This document shows positions 45,818 to 56,390 of a stretch of 64,000 bases of DNA, piece after piece (positions within the stretch are counted from its first letter, which is position 1; the number at the start of each line of letters is the position of its first letter). The stretch comes from Triangularia verruculosa (lineage: Eukaryota; Ascomycota; Sordariomycetes; Sordariales; Podosporaceae). The notes beneath the pieces were generated by a model. The model did not search any database, was not told where the DNA came from, and saw only the letters and a list, made by a program, of their open reading frames with translations. The DNA lies in contig MU864017.1 of the NCBI GenBank assembly GCA_033296885.1, positions 1 to 64,000 on the forward strand, written 5' to 3'. Position numbers and translations under genes: made by a program.

Positions 45818-46989
45818 CTACATATCCATACTCATCAAATACATCTCCAATATCCTCATAAACTTAGCCACAAACGCCTCCAAGTGAAAAATCACCTTCG
45901 TCCCCGTCTTGATCCTGTGCTCGTAAAAAGCACTCCATTTGATCACCTCCGGCTTCAGCGCATCATCAATCAGCGGCATCAGCTTGAACGTCAACGTCTT
46001 GAGGATCGTCGTCGGCGGGATGCAGTGCGTAAGCAAGTCATACAGCTTGCTCCTCACCTGCAAGATCCTTGCCGGCGTGTGCTCAGCCATGATCTCCTGC
46101 GCAATCTGCTCGATCAGCCCCTCCCAATCCGGCGGCGGGATCGGCGTGTTGTCCGTGACTTTCTCACTGTTTCCACTGTCAGCCCCATCCAATCCCCAAC
46201 CCCTCCAAAAATGTACTCACTTCTGCGCATAAACCGCCTCCAAAATCAACAACGCCTTCCTCAAATTCCTCCCACTCTCCCTCGCAACCCTCTCAAGCAA
46301 CCCCTCCTGCACCCCCCACCCCTCCTTCTTACAGCTCTCCCCCAGCACCCCCTTCACCTCCTCAATCGTCGGCCTCGCCACCCTCACAAGCAAACATCTA
46401 CTCCTAATCGGAGCAATAATCCCCGCCGTCGACTCCCCCACCAAAATCAACCTCAAATTCGGACTGTACTTCTCCATCGTCCGTCTCAGCGCAGCCTGCG
46501 CATCTCTAGTCAAGTGATCCGCCTCGTTGATCACCACCACCTTGAACTTCTGTCTCGCCTGCTGGTCAACCTGCTGGGTCTGGGCGACTTCCTTGAGCAG
46601 GTCCTGGATGACCACCCGGTCGTAGTTCCCGACGTCCGAGGGGGTGATTTCGAGATGGTACACCGACGCGACGATGTTGAACTCGAGCTTGCGGTTGGAT
46701 GAGGTCTGGAAGACGCGGGCGTCGATCTTGATCTTTTCCACGCCGGGGCCGTAGAGCTCTTTGAGGGTGGCCACGATGCGAGTCTTTTTGCCGGCGCCAG
46801 AGGGTCCGTAGAAGAGGAGGTGGGGGAAGTCGCCTGATTGAGCCTAGATACCGGAATAAATGGTAAGCAATGGATGAGAGATGAGAACAGGGGGCAACAT
46901 ACAAGAGAGCGGAGTCGCTCAGAGAGTTCATCGTGGTATGTGAGAGCATCTAGGCTGCGAGGCCGGTGCTTGTCGACGATGAGCGCCAT
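45818..46989 (-). CDS. rfc5: Replication factor C subunit Rfc5 (human RFC3-type)
   Basis: Three exons, 46989-46903, 46843-46221 and 46166-45818, give 352 aa. The start MALIVDKHRPRSLDALTYHDELSERLRSL and YGPSGAGKKTRI (Walker A, about 40-50) are typical. The Walker B region reads INEAD rather than DExx, as in this subunit, and the Ser-Arg-Cys motif is present in IRSRCLLVRV. Rfc5 is one of the five clamp-loader subunits that load PCNA in replication and repair. The last exon has two in-frame acceptors 9 nt apart (exon start 46166 or 46175), giving ...AQNEKVTD or ...AQNGNSEKVTD. An ACGCGT site lies 121 bp upstream of the ATG. Confidence 0.94.
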
Positions 46990-47109
46990 CTTAATAGTTG
47001 ATTGCTGCTGTCGACTGTTGTGGCTTTTTATTCGGGTGTTGAGAGACGGTGGAAATCACAGCTACCTAGAAAGTGCAAGTGGAAGCCTTGAAAGGTGGGC
47101 TCCAGAAGC

Positions 47110-47115
47110 ACGCGT
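47110..47115. promoter_or_regulatory. ACGCGT (MCB-type) site upstream of rfc5
   Basis: ACGCGT followed 5 bp later by TGACGCGC, 121 bp before the rfc5 ATG. Same word and similar spacing as at ctf4. MBF-type control at G1/S is inferred from yeasts. Confidence 0.45.
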
Positions 47116-47600
47116 CTGGGTGACGCGCTGCGCGACTCGGGCCAAAAATCAATTAACCATTTATGTGCACGGACCATCATGCCTCACAGTCACAGATCTT
47201 ATCTTATCAGCCAACAGCATCATCATCACGTTCATGGAGGATCAGATCACCAGTCACATCAATCAGAAGTAGAGAAAGTAAAAATATAAAAACAATTCGC
47301 TATACGCTAGTCTTTTAGGTGCCACCGCTTCAGCTGAATATGGGCGCCCGGATCTCTAACCACCAATCCTAGCCTCCCCAATTCCCCCCCTGCTGAAGTC
47401 ATGTCCACCTCCCCAGCCTTTTCTCCCTCTGTCTACCGAAGCACACCCTCCTCTGTCCTCAAACAGTGTGCCTCAAGTAAATGAGACCAGAGCCTTGCGG
47501 ACAGATCATGAGTAATGCTCGCCGATCAGATCTCCCCAAATGGCGCGCTGCCCTCCTCTGTGACGAGCCGACCTCAAAGAGCCAAAGAAAAAAGTGTACA

Positions 47601-47879
47601 CTACCAAAAATACAACACAACATGAGAAGGCCTTCCTTTTGCCTCATTTTCAGTGTCTGGAGCAAGGTATCCGCGAATCAAAGCAACGAAAGCTGCCGCC
47701 ATCGCAGGCTCCCAAGCCCCATATCCTTTGAGGTGACCCCAAATGATATCCAGATCCTTCTCCCCGATCCTATGCTTGGGTGCCGGTATACGCAAGATGG
47801 TACGGATGACTGAATCTTGATCCCGTATCGATGTTTTCTGAGAGCTATTGGGTGCAGAAACAACTTGGGCGCGCGCCAA
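47601..47879 (-). CDS. Weak candidate small ORF (92 aa), no family
   Basis: An open frame starting MARAQVVSAPNSSQK with a hydrophobic, amphipathic middle (GYGAWEPAMAAAFVALIRGYL). I do not recognise it. Codon third positions are mixed, unlike the confident genes, and it sits within what may be the 3' region of the Puf4-like gene. It could be an orphan gene, part of a spliced gene, or chance. Confidence 0.2.
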   Translation of the reverse strand: MARAQVVSAPNSSQKTSIRDQDSVIRTILRIPAPKHRIGEKDLDIIWGHLKGYGAWEPAMAAAFVALIRGYLAPDTENEAKGRPSHVVLYFW

Positions 47880-48287
47880 CCACCAGATGATAGGCGAAGG
47901 TTATGAATCGAATAGCAAAGGCTGACTGGCGAATCCAGCGAGCCGAGAAAGAAAAAGATCGAGAACCCAGAAGGATAGAGTAAAGACTGAAGAAAAGCCT
48001 TCTAAAACCACTGCACCACCACCATTCCTCCCTGCCGAACGGATAGTTTACAACACAGCAGAGCTCCCCGAGACACCTTCATCACTATCGTGAGGCCCGC
48101 TGAAGAGGGAGTGTCGTGCCAGTCGTTGCTAGTGAGACAACAAGTGGAAAAGGAAAAGTTTCGTGACGGTCATAGCATTTACCATGCTGTCGTGACTAGT
48201 GAAGCAGATAAATTAAGAGACGAGACCCCATAAGAAACACCCATCCCAACGTCCATAGCAACCCCCACAACCCCCAGTGTTGATGAT

Positions 48288-51200
48288 TTAGAAAAAGTTG
48301 CCGTGAGCCTGCCCCCCAGGAGGAAACTGGGGAGGAGGCTGCTGTCCACGGGGAGGCTGCGGCGGGGCCTGGCCTGGGCTCGGGTACGTGATGGCAGCAA
48401 CATGGTTGCCGTTGCCATTGGCGCCGTTGATGCTCTGGGTGTAGCCGTGAGAAAGCGCGCTGGTGGTGCTGTTTGTGCTGTTGGACATGCCGCGCTGATG
48501 GGCCGGGCGGATAGACACTTGGGCACCTGTCGAGTCCGAAGGGACAGGGGGACGAGCAGGAGTGTTGGCACTGATGCCGCTGGCATCAAACGAAGCAATC
48601 TTGGCTGAGATCCGGCGACCATAGGGCGTGTTGCGAATGGACGGGAGGTGAGGGCGGATCAAGTCAATCAGGCGCTGTTTCATGTCGTTGGTGCTATGGT
48701 CAAGGGCCGTCTGGTAGACGTAGTTGCCATACGAGTCTCGGAGGCAACGCTCGATCTCGTTACCAGCATCCAAAAGTTCAGAGACGATCATGTTTCTGGA
48801 CTCGTCCGAGGCGCAACGCAAGCACTTCTCCATCACATTGGAGCTGAACTTGAGCTTGGACAGCGTAAGAATGTGACCACGGAACTGAGCCACAAGGGGC
48901 TCGGTGAAGGTCGGCTCGTTGAGATCAATGATGTATTGAATCACGTAGTTGCCAAATGGGTCTTGGACCAGACGGTAGGCGTTGTCAGTGATGCACCTGA
49001 TGAGCCAGGCCTTCTGATGACCATCGGCATGATCGATGCAGCGCTGGAGGACGCAGCAGCCGTGACGGTGAGTGCCCACGTCGACGCAGTGCTCGCCAAC
49101 GGCCTTGAAGATGAAGGCAGAATCCTTGGAGCTGAGCTTGTTCAGGCACTTCTGGATGACGTGGTTGCCATTCAGGTCCTGGATCAGAGTGACGACCTGC
49201 AGGTGCAGGGCACCAATGATCGCTTGAACCTGAACCTCGTTGGATACATGCTCGATCATCTTCTGGAGGGCGCGAGTACCGTGTTGGTTCAACGCGATTG
49301 TCACCATGTCGCCGGTCGAGTTCTTGATCAGCGCGGTACGCTCGTCGTCGTTACAGTACTCGAGGAGCTTTTGGCAGAGGTAATTTCCAAAGGGATCGAT
49401 CATGAGTTCGTGGACGTGGGGCAGGACCTCGTTAAAGATGAGATTAATCTCAGCAGGAATGCGGTTCTCGAGCTGCTTCTGCAAGAACCGGCAACCATGC
49501 TGATCCTTGGCGAGGCTGAAAATGTTGCCCTGGGCGTTCTCCAACGTCATGTTCTGAAAGCGCGACATCGCTGGGGCAAATGTTAGTTAGCATGTCAGGT
49601 GGTTCAAACATAAAAAGAGAAAAACTTACCCTCGCTGTCCTGCACGCGGCGACTAGCCATCACGCGAGCTTGGCTGTCGTGGAGGGGCTGGCGAGGAGTA
49701 GCAGCAGGTGGGTTAAACTGAGGGCTGTAGCCAGTGTAGCCCTGAGCTGGGGTGTAAATACCCTGTTGCTGCAAGGCCTGAGGCTGCGGCGGGGCATTGT
49801 TGATGTTGAGATTCTGCATGAGCATGCCGAGATTGTTGGCATAGGGGTTCATAGGCTGGGCCCCGTTGTACGGCACAGTGGGAGGTGTGTAGTAAGAATA
49901 CTGGCTCATGGCAGCCATAGCCGGGGTGCCCATCGCCGAGGACTGAGCCGGGGTCGGGGTCTGGAATGGGGCGGCGTTGGCATGCAAAGTCGACGAAATC
50001 GACGGGTAGCCAGCATCATGACCGTTGGCCACGCGGACATCCCCAGACATGTTCTGATTGTGACGAGCCATGGCTCCAGCAGGGAAGCGACCAATGCTGG
50101 CATTATGGTTGTGGAAATGCTGCTGGGCGTGGACATTGGTATTGGCACCCAGGCTCGAGCCGTTGGTCTTCATGGTCGGCACGTCGTTGGCAGAGTAGGA
50201 CTGCTGAAGCTTGGGGGGCGAGACAACAGCATGGGAGGGAGGAGGGGACACAACAGAGGCGGGTGTGTCCGAGGGAGTGGTGACGTTCTCGGACAAGAAC
50301 TTCATGCCATCCATTGAGTGGCGGATGCTGGCCGGGCGGCTGCCGATGGTGCCAGGCTCCGAGGGCGGAGAGTTGACCGAGCCGGCGCCGTTCAAGGCGT
50401 TGGAACCGATGGTAGACATACTTTGTCGCTGCTGATGCTTGGTAAGATTGCTCCAAGCACTGCTCGAGGTGGCCTCCGAGTCAAGAGCTGACGAGGTCTG
50501 ATGGGTAAAGATCAGCGATTGTTGTTTTCTTTGGGGATGCGAGTGGTATAAGAATCGCGATAAAGATGAGGCGAAGGTAGGTGGGAGGGTAAGTATTGTT
50601 CAAGAGAGCTCTTTGGCAGTGAATAGGAAGTGGGGGTGAAGGGGAAGAATAGGCTACGTTGCCGACCTCAGGCAGGGAAAGAGTAAAGAGAAAAATCTTG
50701 CATCTCACGAGCCTTGAACTCGCCGGAACGGCAGGAGCGAGCTGCTGAAAACGCAACTCACGTGGCCTCTCAATTCCAGAGCCAAAGAACAATGGGGATC
50801 AAACTCACCAGTTGAGAATAGGCCTGCGACCGATAGATCGAGTTATACGCCTCAGCCGTAGGGGTCGTTCTGGAATCCTCAAAGTTGGAGTCTTCGTCTC
50901 CAAAGAGGAATCCTGTGGTGTTGTTGCTGTCCTCAAGACCGATGTCGCCCAGGTAAGTTCGGGACTTGGTCACTGGCATAGAATACCGGTTAAGACTGAG
51001 AGTCGGCCGAGTTAGCGACTTGATCAGCGAAGCAGCGAAGCAGCGCAAACAGTAAACAATGGCCGCAAACGAAGAAACGCTGAAAGCAACAGAACGAAGC
51101 TGGCGAAAGACAAATAGTGGTGGGTGGATGAGGTAAGGGTCAACCACGGGGGCGGAAGGGGCAGAAGATGTGATGTGGAGGGTGAGAGGTGAGGGGTGGA

Positions 51201-52658
51201 AAACGAAACAGGAATGCTCCAGTAAACAACGCCAGTATTTGTCTCCTGCTACGGGGAGGCCCAGAGCTTGCAACAATGATATTGCCGACTAGGTCTGCAA
51301 CTTGCTGCTGGAGTTGGCAAGGGGCGGTAATAGGCGGCGAAACGGGGACATGTTCCATCCTATCTCATCTTCACCACGGCAGGAGCAACGGCACAACGTC
51401 CGAGCTCCTCACCTTTAGTGGACTCGATCATGGCCTCGAGCTTTTCCCTTGCTCCCGGCGAGATGCTATGACCCCGGCGCGATGCTATGACGTAGGGTGC
51501 CCTGGAATGGCCATCCAGAACTCGTCTTCCACTTCCCAGACCGTGTTATCTTTCCCCAATACACCAAGAAGCATTTCATGTTCAAACTCGGCAGTCAGGA
51601 AGATATCACACCAACAACACAACAGCCATACATAAGACAAGAGATCGAAAACCAAAAACACGCAAAAATAAACAACTTACGCGTTCGTGGAGCGGTGGCT
51701 TGTCGGATCCTGGCGAACTGCCTCCTCCTTCTCATCGTCCTCATCGCTGTTCCGGCGCGAGCCAGGCATCGAGTGTGACAGGGGGTCGTCAAAGGCAAAT
51801 CGAGCCGGGATCGCACCACCACCGGATTGTGGAGAGGTCAGCAGCGAGCCGGATCTGTTGGGCCGGTTATAGAGACCTGGTGGAGATGTCAAGCTCGAAG
51901 TTGAGTACCGGTTGGGCCGATTTGACGACCATATGGTGGAGATGGACATTTCCCGATACTCAGGGGGTGTCGTCGGTTCCGACTGATGACCAGCCCCCAG
52001 TCTATTGGCGAGGTCTTCTTGCATTTGCTGCAGCTCCTGTGCCTCTAGTCTTGTTTGAGCGTCCAGTTTGTGCATTTCAGCCTCAAAGCGTCTACGCTGC
52101 TCCCGTAGGCGCTCGTAGTCCTGGCGTTTCTTCTCCAACTATACACGAGAGTCAGTCATGCAGTCTCGCGGAGAAGGGTGCCCACGAGTTTAAAAGCGAA
52201 AGTGTAGTGAAGAGAACCTAGAGCAGGGTATTCACACAACTGACAACGTGGCGATTGCTCTTTCTAAAGAAATTTCCGACATACCAGTTGAACCTTATGC
52301 ATAGCCTTTTCCTCATGTTAGCCACCGCTTCTGAATATGGGTCAAAAAGGAAAGCCTCCAAGCCCACCAAGGGAGCGTGTGATTAACCCAAGCTTCTGCT
52401 CATCCCGAGCCACCGACCAAGAATGTGGAGGGGTACACGTACCGCTGTGGAAGCGAAGTCCTGCGGCTCAGGGACCCGCTGCTGCTGTGGTTGTTGCTGC
52501 TGAATAGTGTTGATCGTTGACAATGTTGGTACACGTCCGGAATCCGTGGTAAACCGGCGCGGGAGAAGAGGATTTCGAGAGGGCGATACAAGGCCCAATG
52601 TCGCGTTCACCTGCGAATCACCCCCCGGGCTCTGTTGGGGCCGGAAAAATTCGTCCAT
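48288..52658 (-). CDS. Pumilio-family RNA-binding protein, Puf4-like
   Basis: Six exons, 52658-52443, 52305-52285, 52138-51681, 50995-50809, 50497-49630 and 49570-48288, give 1010 aa with all phases closing. The C-terminal third has eight PUF repeats, with core triplets readable in KDQHGCRFLQKQL, DPFGNYLCQKLL, NQHGTRALQKMI, DLNGNHVIQKCL, THRHGCCVLQRC, DPFGNYVIQYII, KFSSNVMEKCL and DSYGNYVYQTAL. Sequence is closest to budding-yeast Puf4, which binds UGUA-containing 3' UTRs and controls mRNA decay. Upstream is a coiled coil (EKKRQDYERLREQRRRFEAE, about 80-110) and Gln/Ser/Asn-rich disorder. Exon 2 is a 21-nt microexon (AMHKVQL); an acceptor 6 nt earlier would add Glu-Lys. Introns of 685 and 311 nt are long for this genome and might hide alternative starts. 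Confidence 0.88.
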
Positions 52659-55600
52659 CTCGTTCGCCCTATGTTACATATAACACAACAATCTTCATAC
52701 ACGGCGACGAGGCTGGACGGTGGAATCTTGCTCTATAAGTCTGTATGTGGAGGAAGCAGGGTCAGCGGCGGCTTATCATGATAAGGGGATATAAGCATTG
52801 AGGCTGTCTCTGCCAAGTGGATATGCGCGCGTGTTCACAAGCAACAGCAGAGGTCTGGCGGCTGGGACGTGGCTTGGGAGAGGATGGGCATCCAGGTCCA
52901 CCGTTTCGGGCAAGCTTTCCAATGGCTGATTTTGTTGAGCAGGCAGCTCTGAGATGATCGATCCGCTGCCTCGTGATTCTCACCGTCTCCATATCGGTAT
53001 CTCTACCCGGTTCGTCCCAAGCCTTGTTTGATGGTTGCTTTCCCTCCTTTCCCCTCGGCGGCGTTCGGCTGGCTGTTGATGTTCCGCGATGGGCGGTACG
53101 TGGACGGTGGAGGGACAATGCGCGCGCACGATGCTCGGGTTTTTTTAGGACACAGTCACTGACCTGAGTTTTAGAGAATCTGTTGGCACACGATGCGCCC
53201 TGGAAAGAAACAGCCAGGAGCAGCAAGCAAAAGGAGGCAAGGAAGCACAGGTACAAAAGAGCGTGGTGGTGTTCAGGGAAAGGGAACGTGTGGAAACGGG
53301 CGGCTTTGGTTCTTGGGTGGAGGTTCGGTTTATGGATGACCAGACGGACATGGAGCTAACCAGACAGACAGACAGACAGTGGCAGACACCCCTGGCAGGA
53401 CGGAAAGAGGCGTTGCTGTCCAGTAAAGGGTCCGCTAGCCAAGCTCGTCCCCCTCGAACGCTAAGACATCCCCACCCTGACGATTGGGCTCCCGTGGGTC
53501 CCACCACCTGCACGCTTGCACTAACATCTGGGATCCCACGCTAGAAAACAACCCGAGCCTGTGAGCTTGGAACCACGCAAAGAGCGGCTGGCGTGCAATA
53601 ATGGGAGAGGCGGGCAGGAGAGAGAGAGAGAGTAGTGGGAGTGTGAAGAGGGGGTGCCACTCAATTGAAACGACGCAACGGACCGTGGTGCCAGTTGGGA
53701 GCTGGTGGCTCCCGAAAGGACGGCATGCCCTCGAGAGATACCGAGTACTTTGTAGCTTTTTGGAGCAATCACTTTTTGCTGCCCAAAGCTTCTTACCGGC
53801 GTCTATTATCTACGTCTATGTGGCCCGTGTCTATTGTTTGGGAATTGTCTTTCTCTTCCAGAGAATGGGACCCTTACTGTGTATGCTGACAGGAGACAGG
53901 AGACAGGAGGCAGAGGAAAAAGACCTGGACAAATGCGCTAGGCATGTACAGTAGTGTACATGGAGCTCCCCTCCCTACATGCATGGTCCGGGGATGCTGG
54001 ACTGGCGCTGCTGCGGGAGGCGAGGTGTAAGTGTGTCAATCCCAAAGCGATGGCACCTCATTGGGGCAGGCCCCTATTTGTGTCTTGTCCCGTTCTCAAA
54101 AGAGCATAGGAAGCCATCAGCGTTCTGCTGTGGTGAGTTTTGCCTCCTACCTCACCACCACAGCCGAGAACCAGGCGACGAGGAAACCAGCGGTGTACAT
54201 ACAACGTGAGCGTTGAGGAAACGGACGGCAGAAAGCAACAGGTGTGTGTTTGGGACGGCTGCCGATATACGGGCCTGCAGCTGGCTGTATCCCCCCACAT
54301 CTCTCATCAGTGTCATTCAGCGCCTCACGGATCGACAGCCAGTTCTCGGCCAAGTGCCTCAAGCAGCAGGTGTGAAGGTATGTATCGAAGTATTTGTTCC
54401 CCCAGGTTCGTCCCGACCACCCCCCCCCTGCCTGTTGTATGCATGCAGCAAGCACCAGCAGCAGCCGGCTTCGCTGCCATGGTCTTTTTGATATGGATGG
54501 AGATGCTCCTTTTGTTGCATTCCAAGACTTGTTAGTCCTTAGCTTGATCGTATGTTGGACCAGTGATGTGAGATGCAATATGTGGATGTCAACAAGTGGC
54601 GTGTGGGTGATATGCCGGTGGCGATGAGCTGAGTAGTAGGCCATTCTAGGTGATGGTTACTGCAGCTCACACATGCATCTAGACGAGACGAGGTCCCAGC
54701 CGAGGAGCAGGAGGTGAGAAGACACCAGCTGACAACTGACATAAGTGCCAAAGCCAATTCCGTCTGAGGAAGAGTCCGGCATCTCTAAGACATAAAAGCC
54801 AGGAAAAGATCAACGGCGCAAGTATCAAAGCATCTCACACTATCAAGAGCGAGCGCGGGGGCTATTTAGCCGGGTCATGTTCCCCCGGCGAAACCACTGC
54901 CATGGGAACCCGATCATCAAACATCCCCCGTCAACGGAGCATCCCATGGCCGCCTGGAGGAGAGAGGGTGTGCAGCATGGGCTTCCTTTTTCTGATTTAT
55001 GACTGTTTGCTCACATCGGCTGCTTGTTGTCATTCTCGCTCCGAGTCCTTCCCCCGTCCATCCGCGGGGTTCAGAGGTGTCAGCGCAACCCACGCCCGTG
55101 AGCTTGGACCGCCTCAGGCTCAGGGATTCCCCGCTCTTTCACACTTGAAAAGGGGAAGGCGGGGCATTTGCTCACTCTCTCACCCCCTCTTCGAGGAGGC
55201 GCGCCGGAATCCCGTTGCACTAGCAAAGCACCTTACAGCAATCGGCTCCTCTGTTTTCTCGGCGATGCGCTTCTGGGATGTGATGTTGGGTGGGTGGTGT
55301 CCTCGTCGATTGTGTCTCTCCTTGGCCAATGAGGGTTGAGGTTGATCGATGCCCCACACCTGCCCGACAGAGCAATGCTCGATGCGAAGAAGAAAAGTTG
55401 GGGGAATATGTGGGAGGGTATCACAGACACAGACCTCTTCTATTGTAAGAAGTGTGAGTGTACCACTCCTGTGGCATCGGAAATGCCTTGCTTGGCTGTC
55501 TGGCATGCCCTTCCGGGGAATCTAGACCTCGAAAATACCAGGACAGAAAATGTTTGTGTCGTTGCTGTGTGATGAAATTGACTTGTACTCTCTCGGGATG

Positions 55601-56390
55601 CGGAGACTTGGTCACCAACACCAACTGAGTCCGCTCTATCCCCGCGCCGTAACGGGCGCTTGTCTTGTGCTTGCTTCCCCCAGCCCTCACCTCGAACTCA
55701 CCCTACCCCTAACCTTGAAGAAGGCGACGGCCTACACTACGTCAAGCCTCAACGGCAACCCCACACTCGACGGGACGGGACACTATCCGGTTTATCATAA
55801 AAAGCGGTGAGTACTTGACAATGAAATCCATCTCGTTGACTCACTGAACTGTAGGCCTGCAGATTAGAGCTTCCTCATTGAGAAGCTATTGCCCCTGAAT
55901 CCACAAAGCTGATGATGGCAGAAACAAGAGATGAATGGTTGGAGGAATGAACCTGCAGCTGTGTCGCCAGCACATCAATATGCCTGTGCTGGGCATGCAG
56001 TTGAACCTCTCGGGGAACCGTAACTGGTTTCCACGGGTCTGAGGAGTCCACTTCATGAGCATGTCACCAACCATGGCGTTTCTGACTTTGATAGCAGTGA
56101 GGATATTCACTTTGTTAGTCATCAGCCAAAGAGCTTGTCACTCCTTGGAGGTGGGATGAACCCTGAGTAACCTTAAACATGCCAAGCCACAACCACCCCT
56201 GGCGGTTCCCTGTCGTCGCCAACCATGCCTTGTTCAATTGCTTATCGCGATAAGAAAAAGACCGACGCCTATCCGTACCGCGGGGCAAAAATAATTACAG
56301 AAACTGTCTGACTGACTGACAATTCTTTACTACGGTTACACCTCTCTGGTCAGCGTCTCGGTCACGGTTGAACAGCACGACACGACCAAG
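52659..56390. other. Long divergent intergenic region (Puf4-like gene / rpc2)
   Basis: 3.7 kb, the largest space in the window. I see no conserved ORF, tRNA or transposon ends. It contains a GA tract at about 53619-53633 and scattered short frames (longest 145-165 codons near 54150-54640 and 54902-55339) without codon bias. It probably holds extended regulatory sequence and long leaders of both genes. Confidence 0.5.

Larger units (their letters stand above)
46990..48287. other. Intergenic region upstream of rfc5
   Basis: 1.3 kb containing the rfc5 promoter with a CpG-rich ACGCGT cluster, the 3' UTR of the Puf4-like gene, and one weak candidate ORF described separately. Confidence 0.45.

Noticed and set aside
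48648..49586. 312-codon plus-strand frame, with another at 49580-50317
   Set aside because: Antisense shadows of the Puf4-like exons; no independent coding signals.
50700..50745. tRNA-like GAGCCTTGAACTCGCC inside the Puf4-like intron
   Set aside because: No cloverleaf could be formed.
54902..55339. 145-codon frame in the 3.7-kb gap
   Set aside because: Mixed third positions, no motif, no splice partner found.
55690..55715. CCCCTAACC words resembling telomere repeats
   Set aside because: Single copies only; no array, so not an interstitial telomere.
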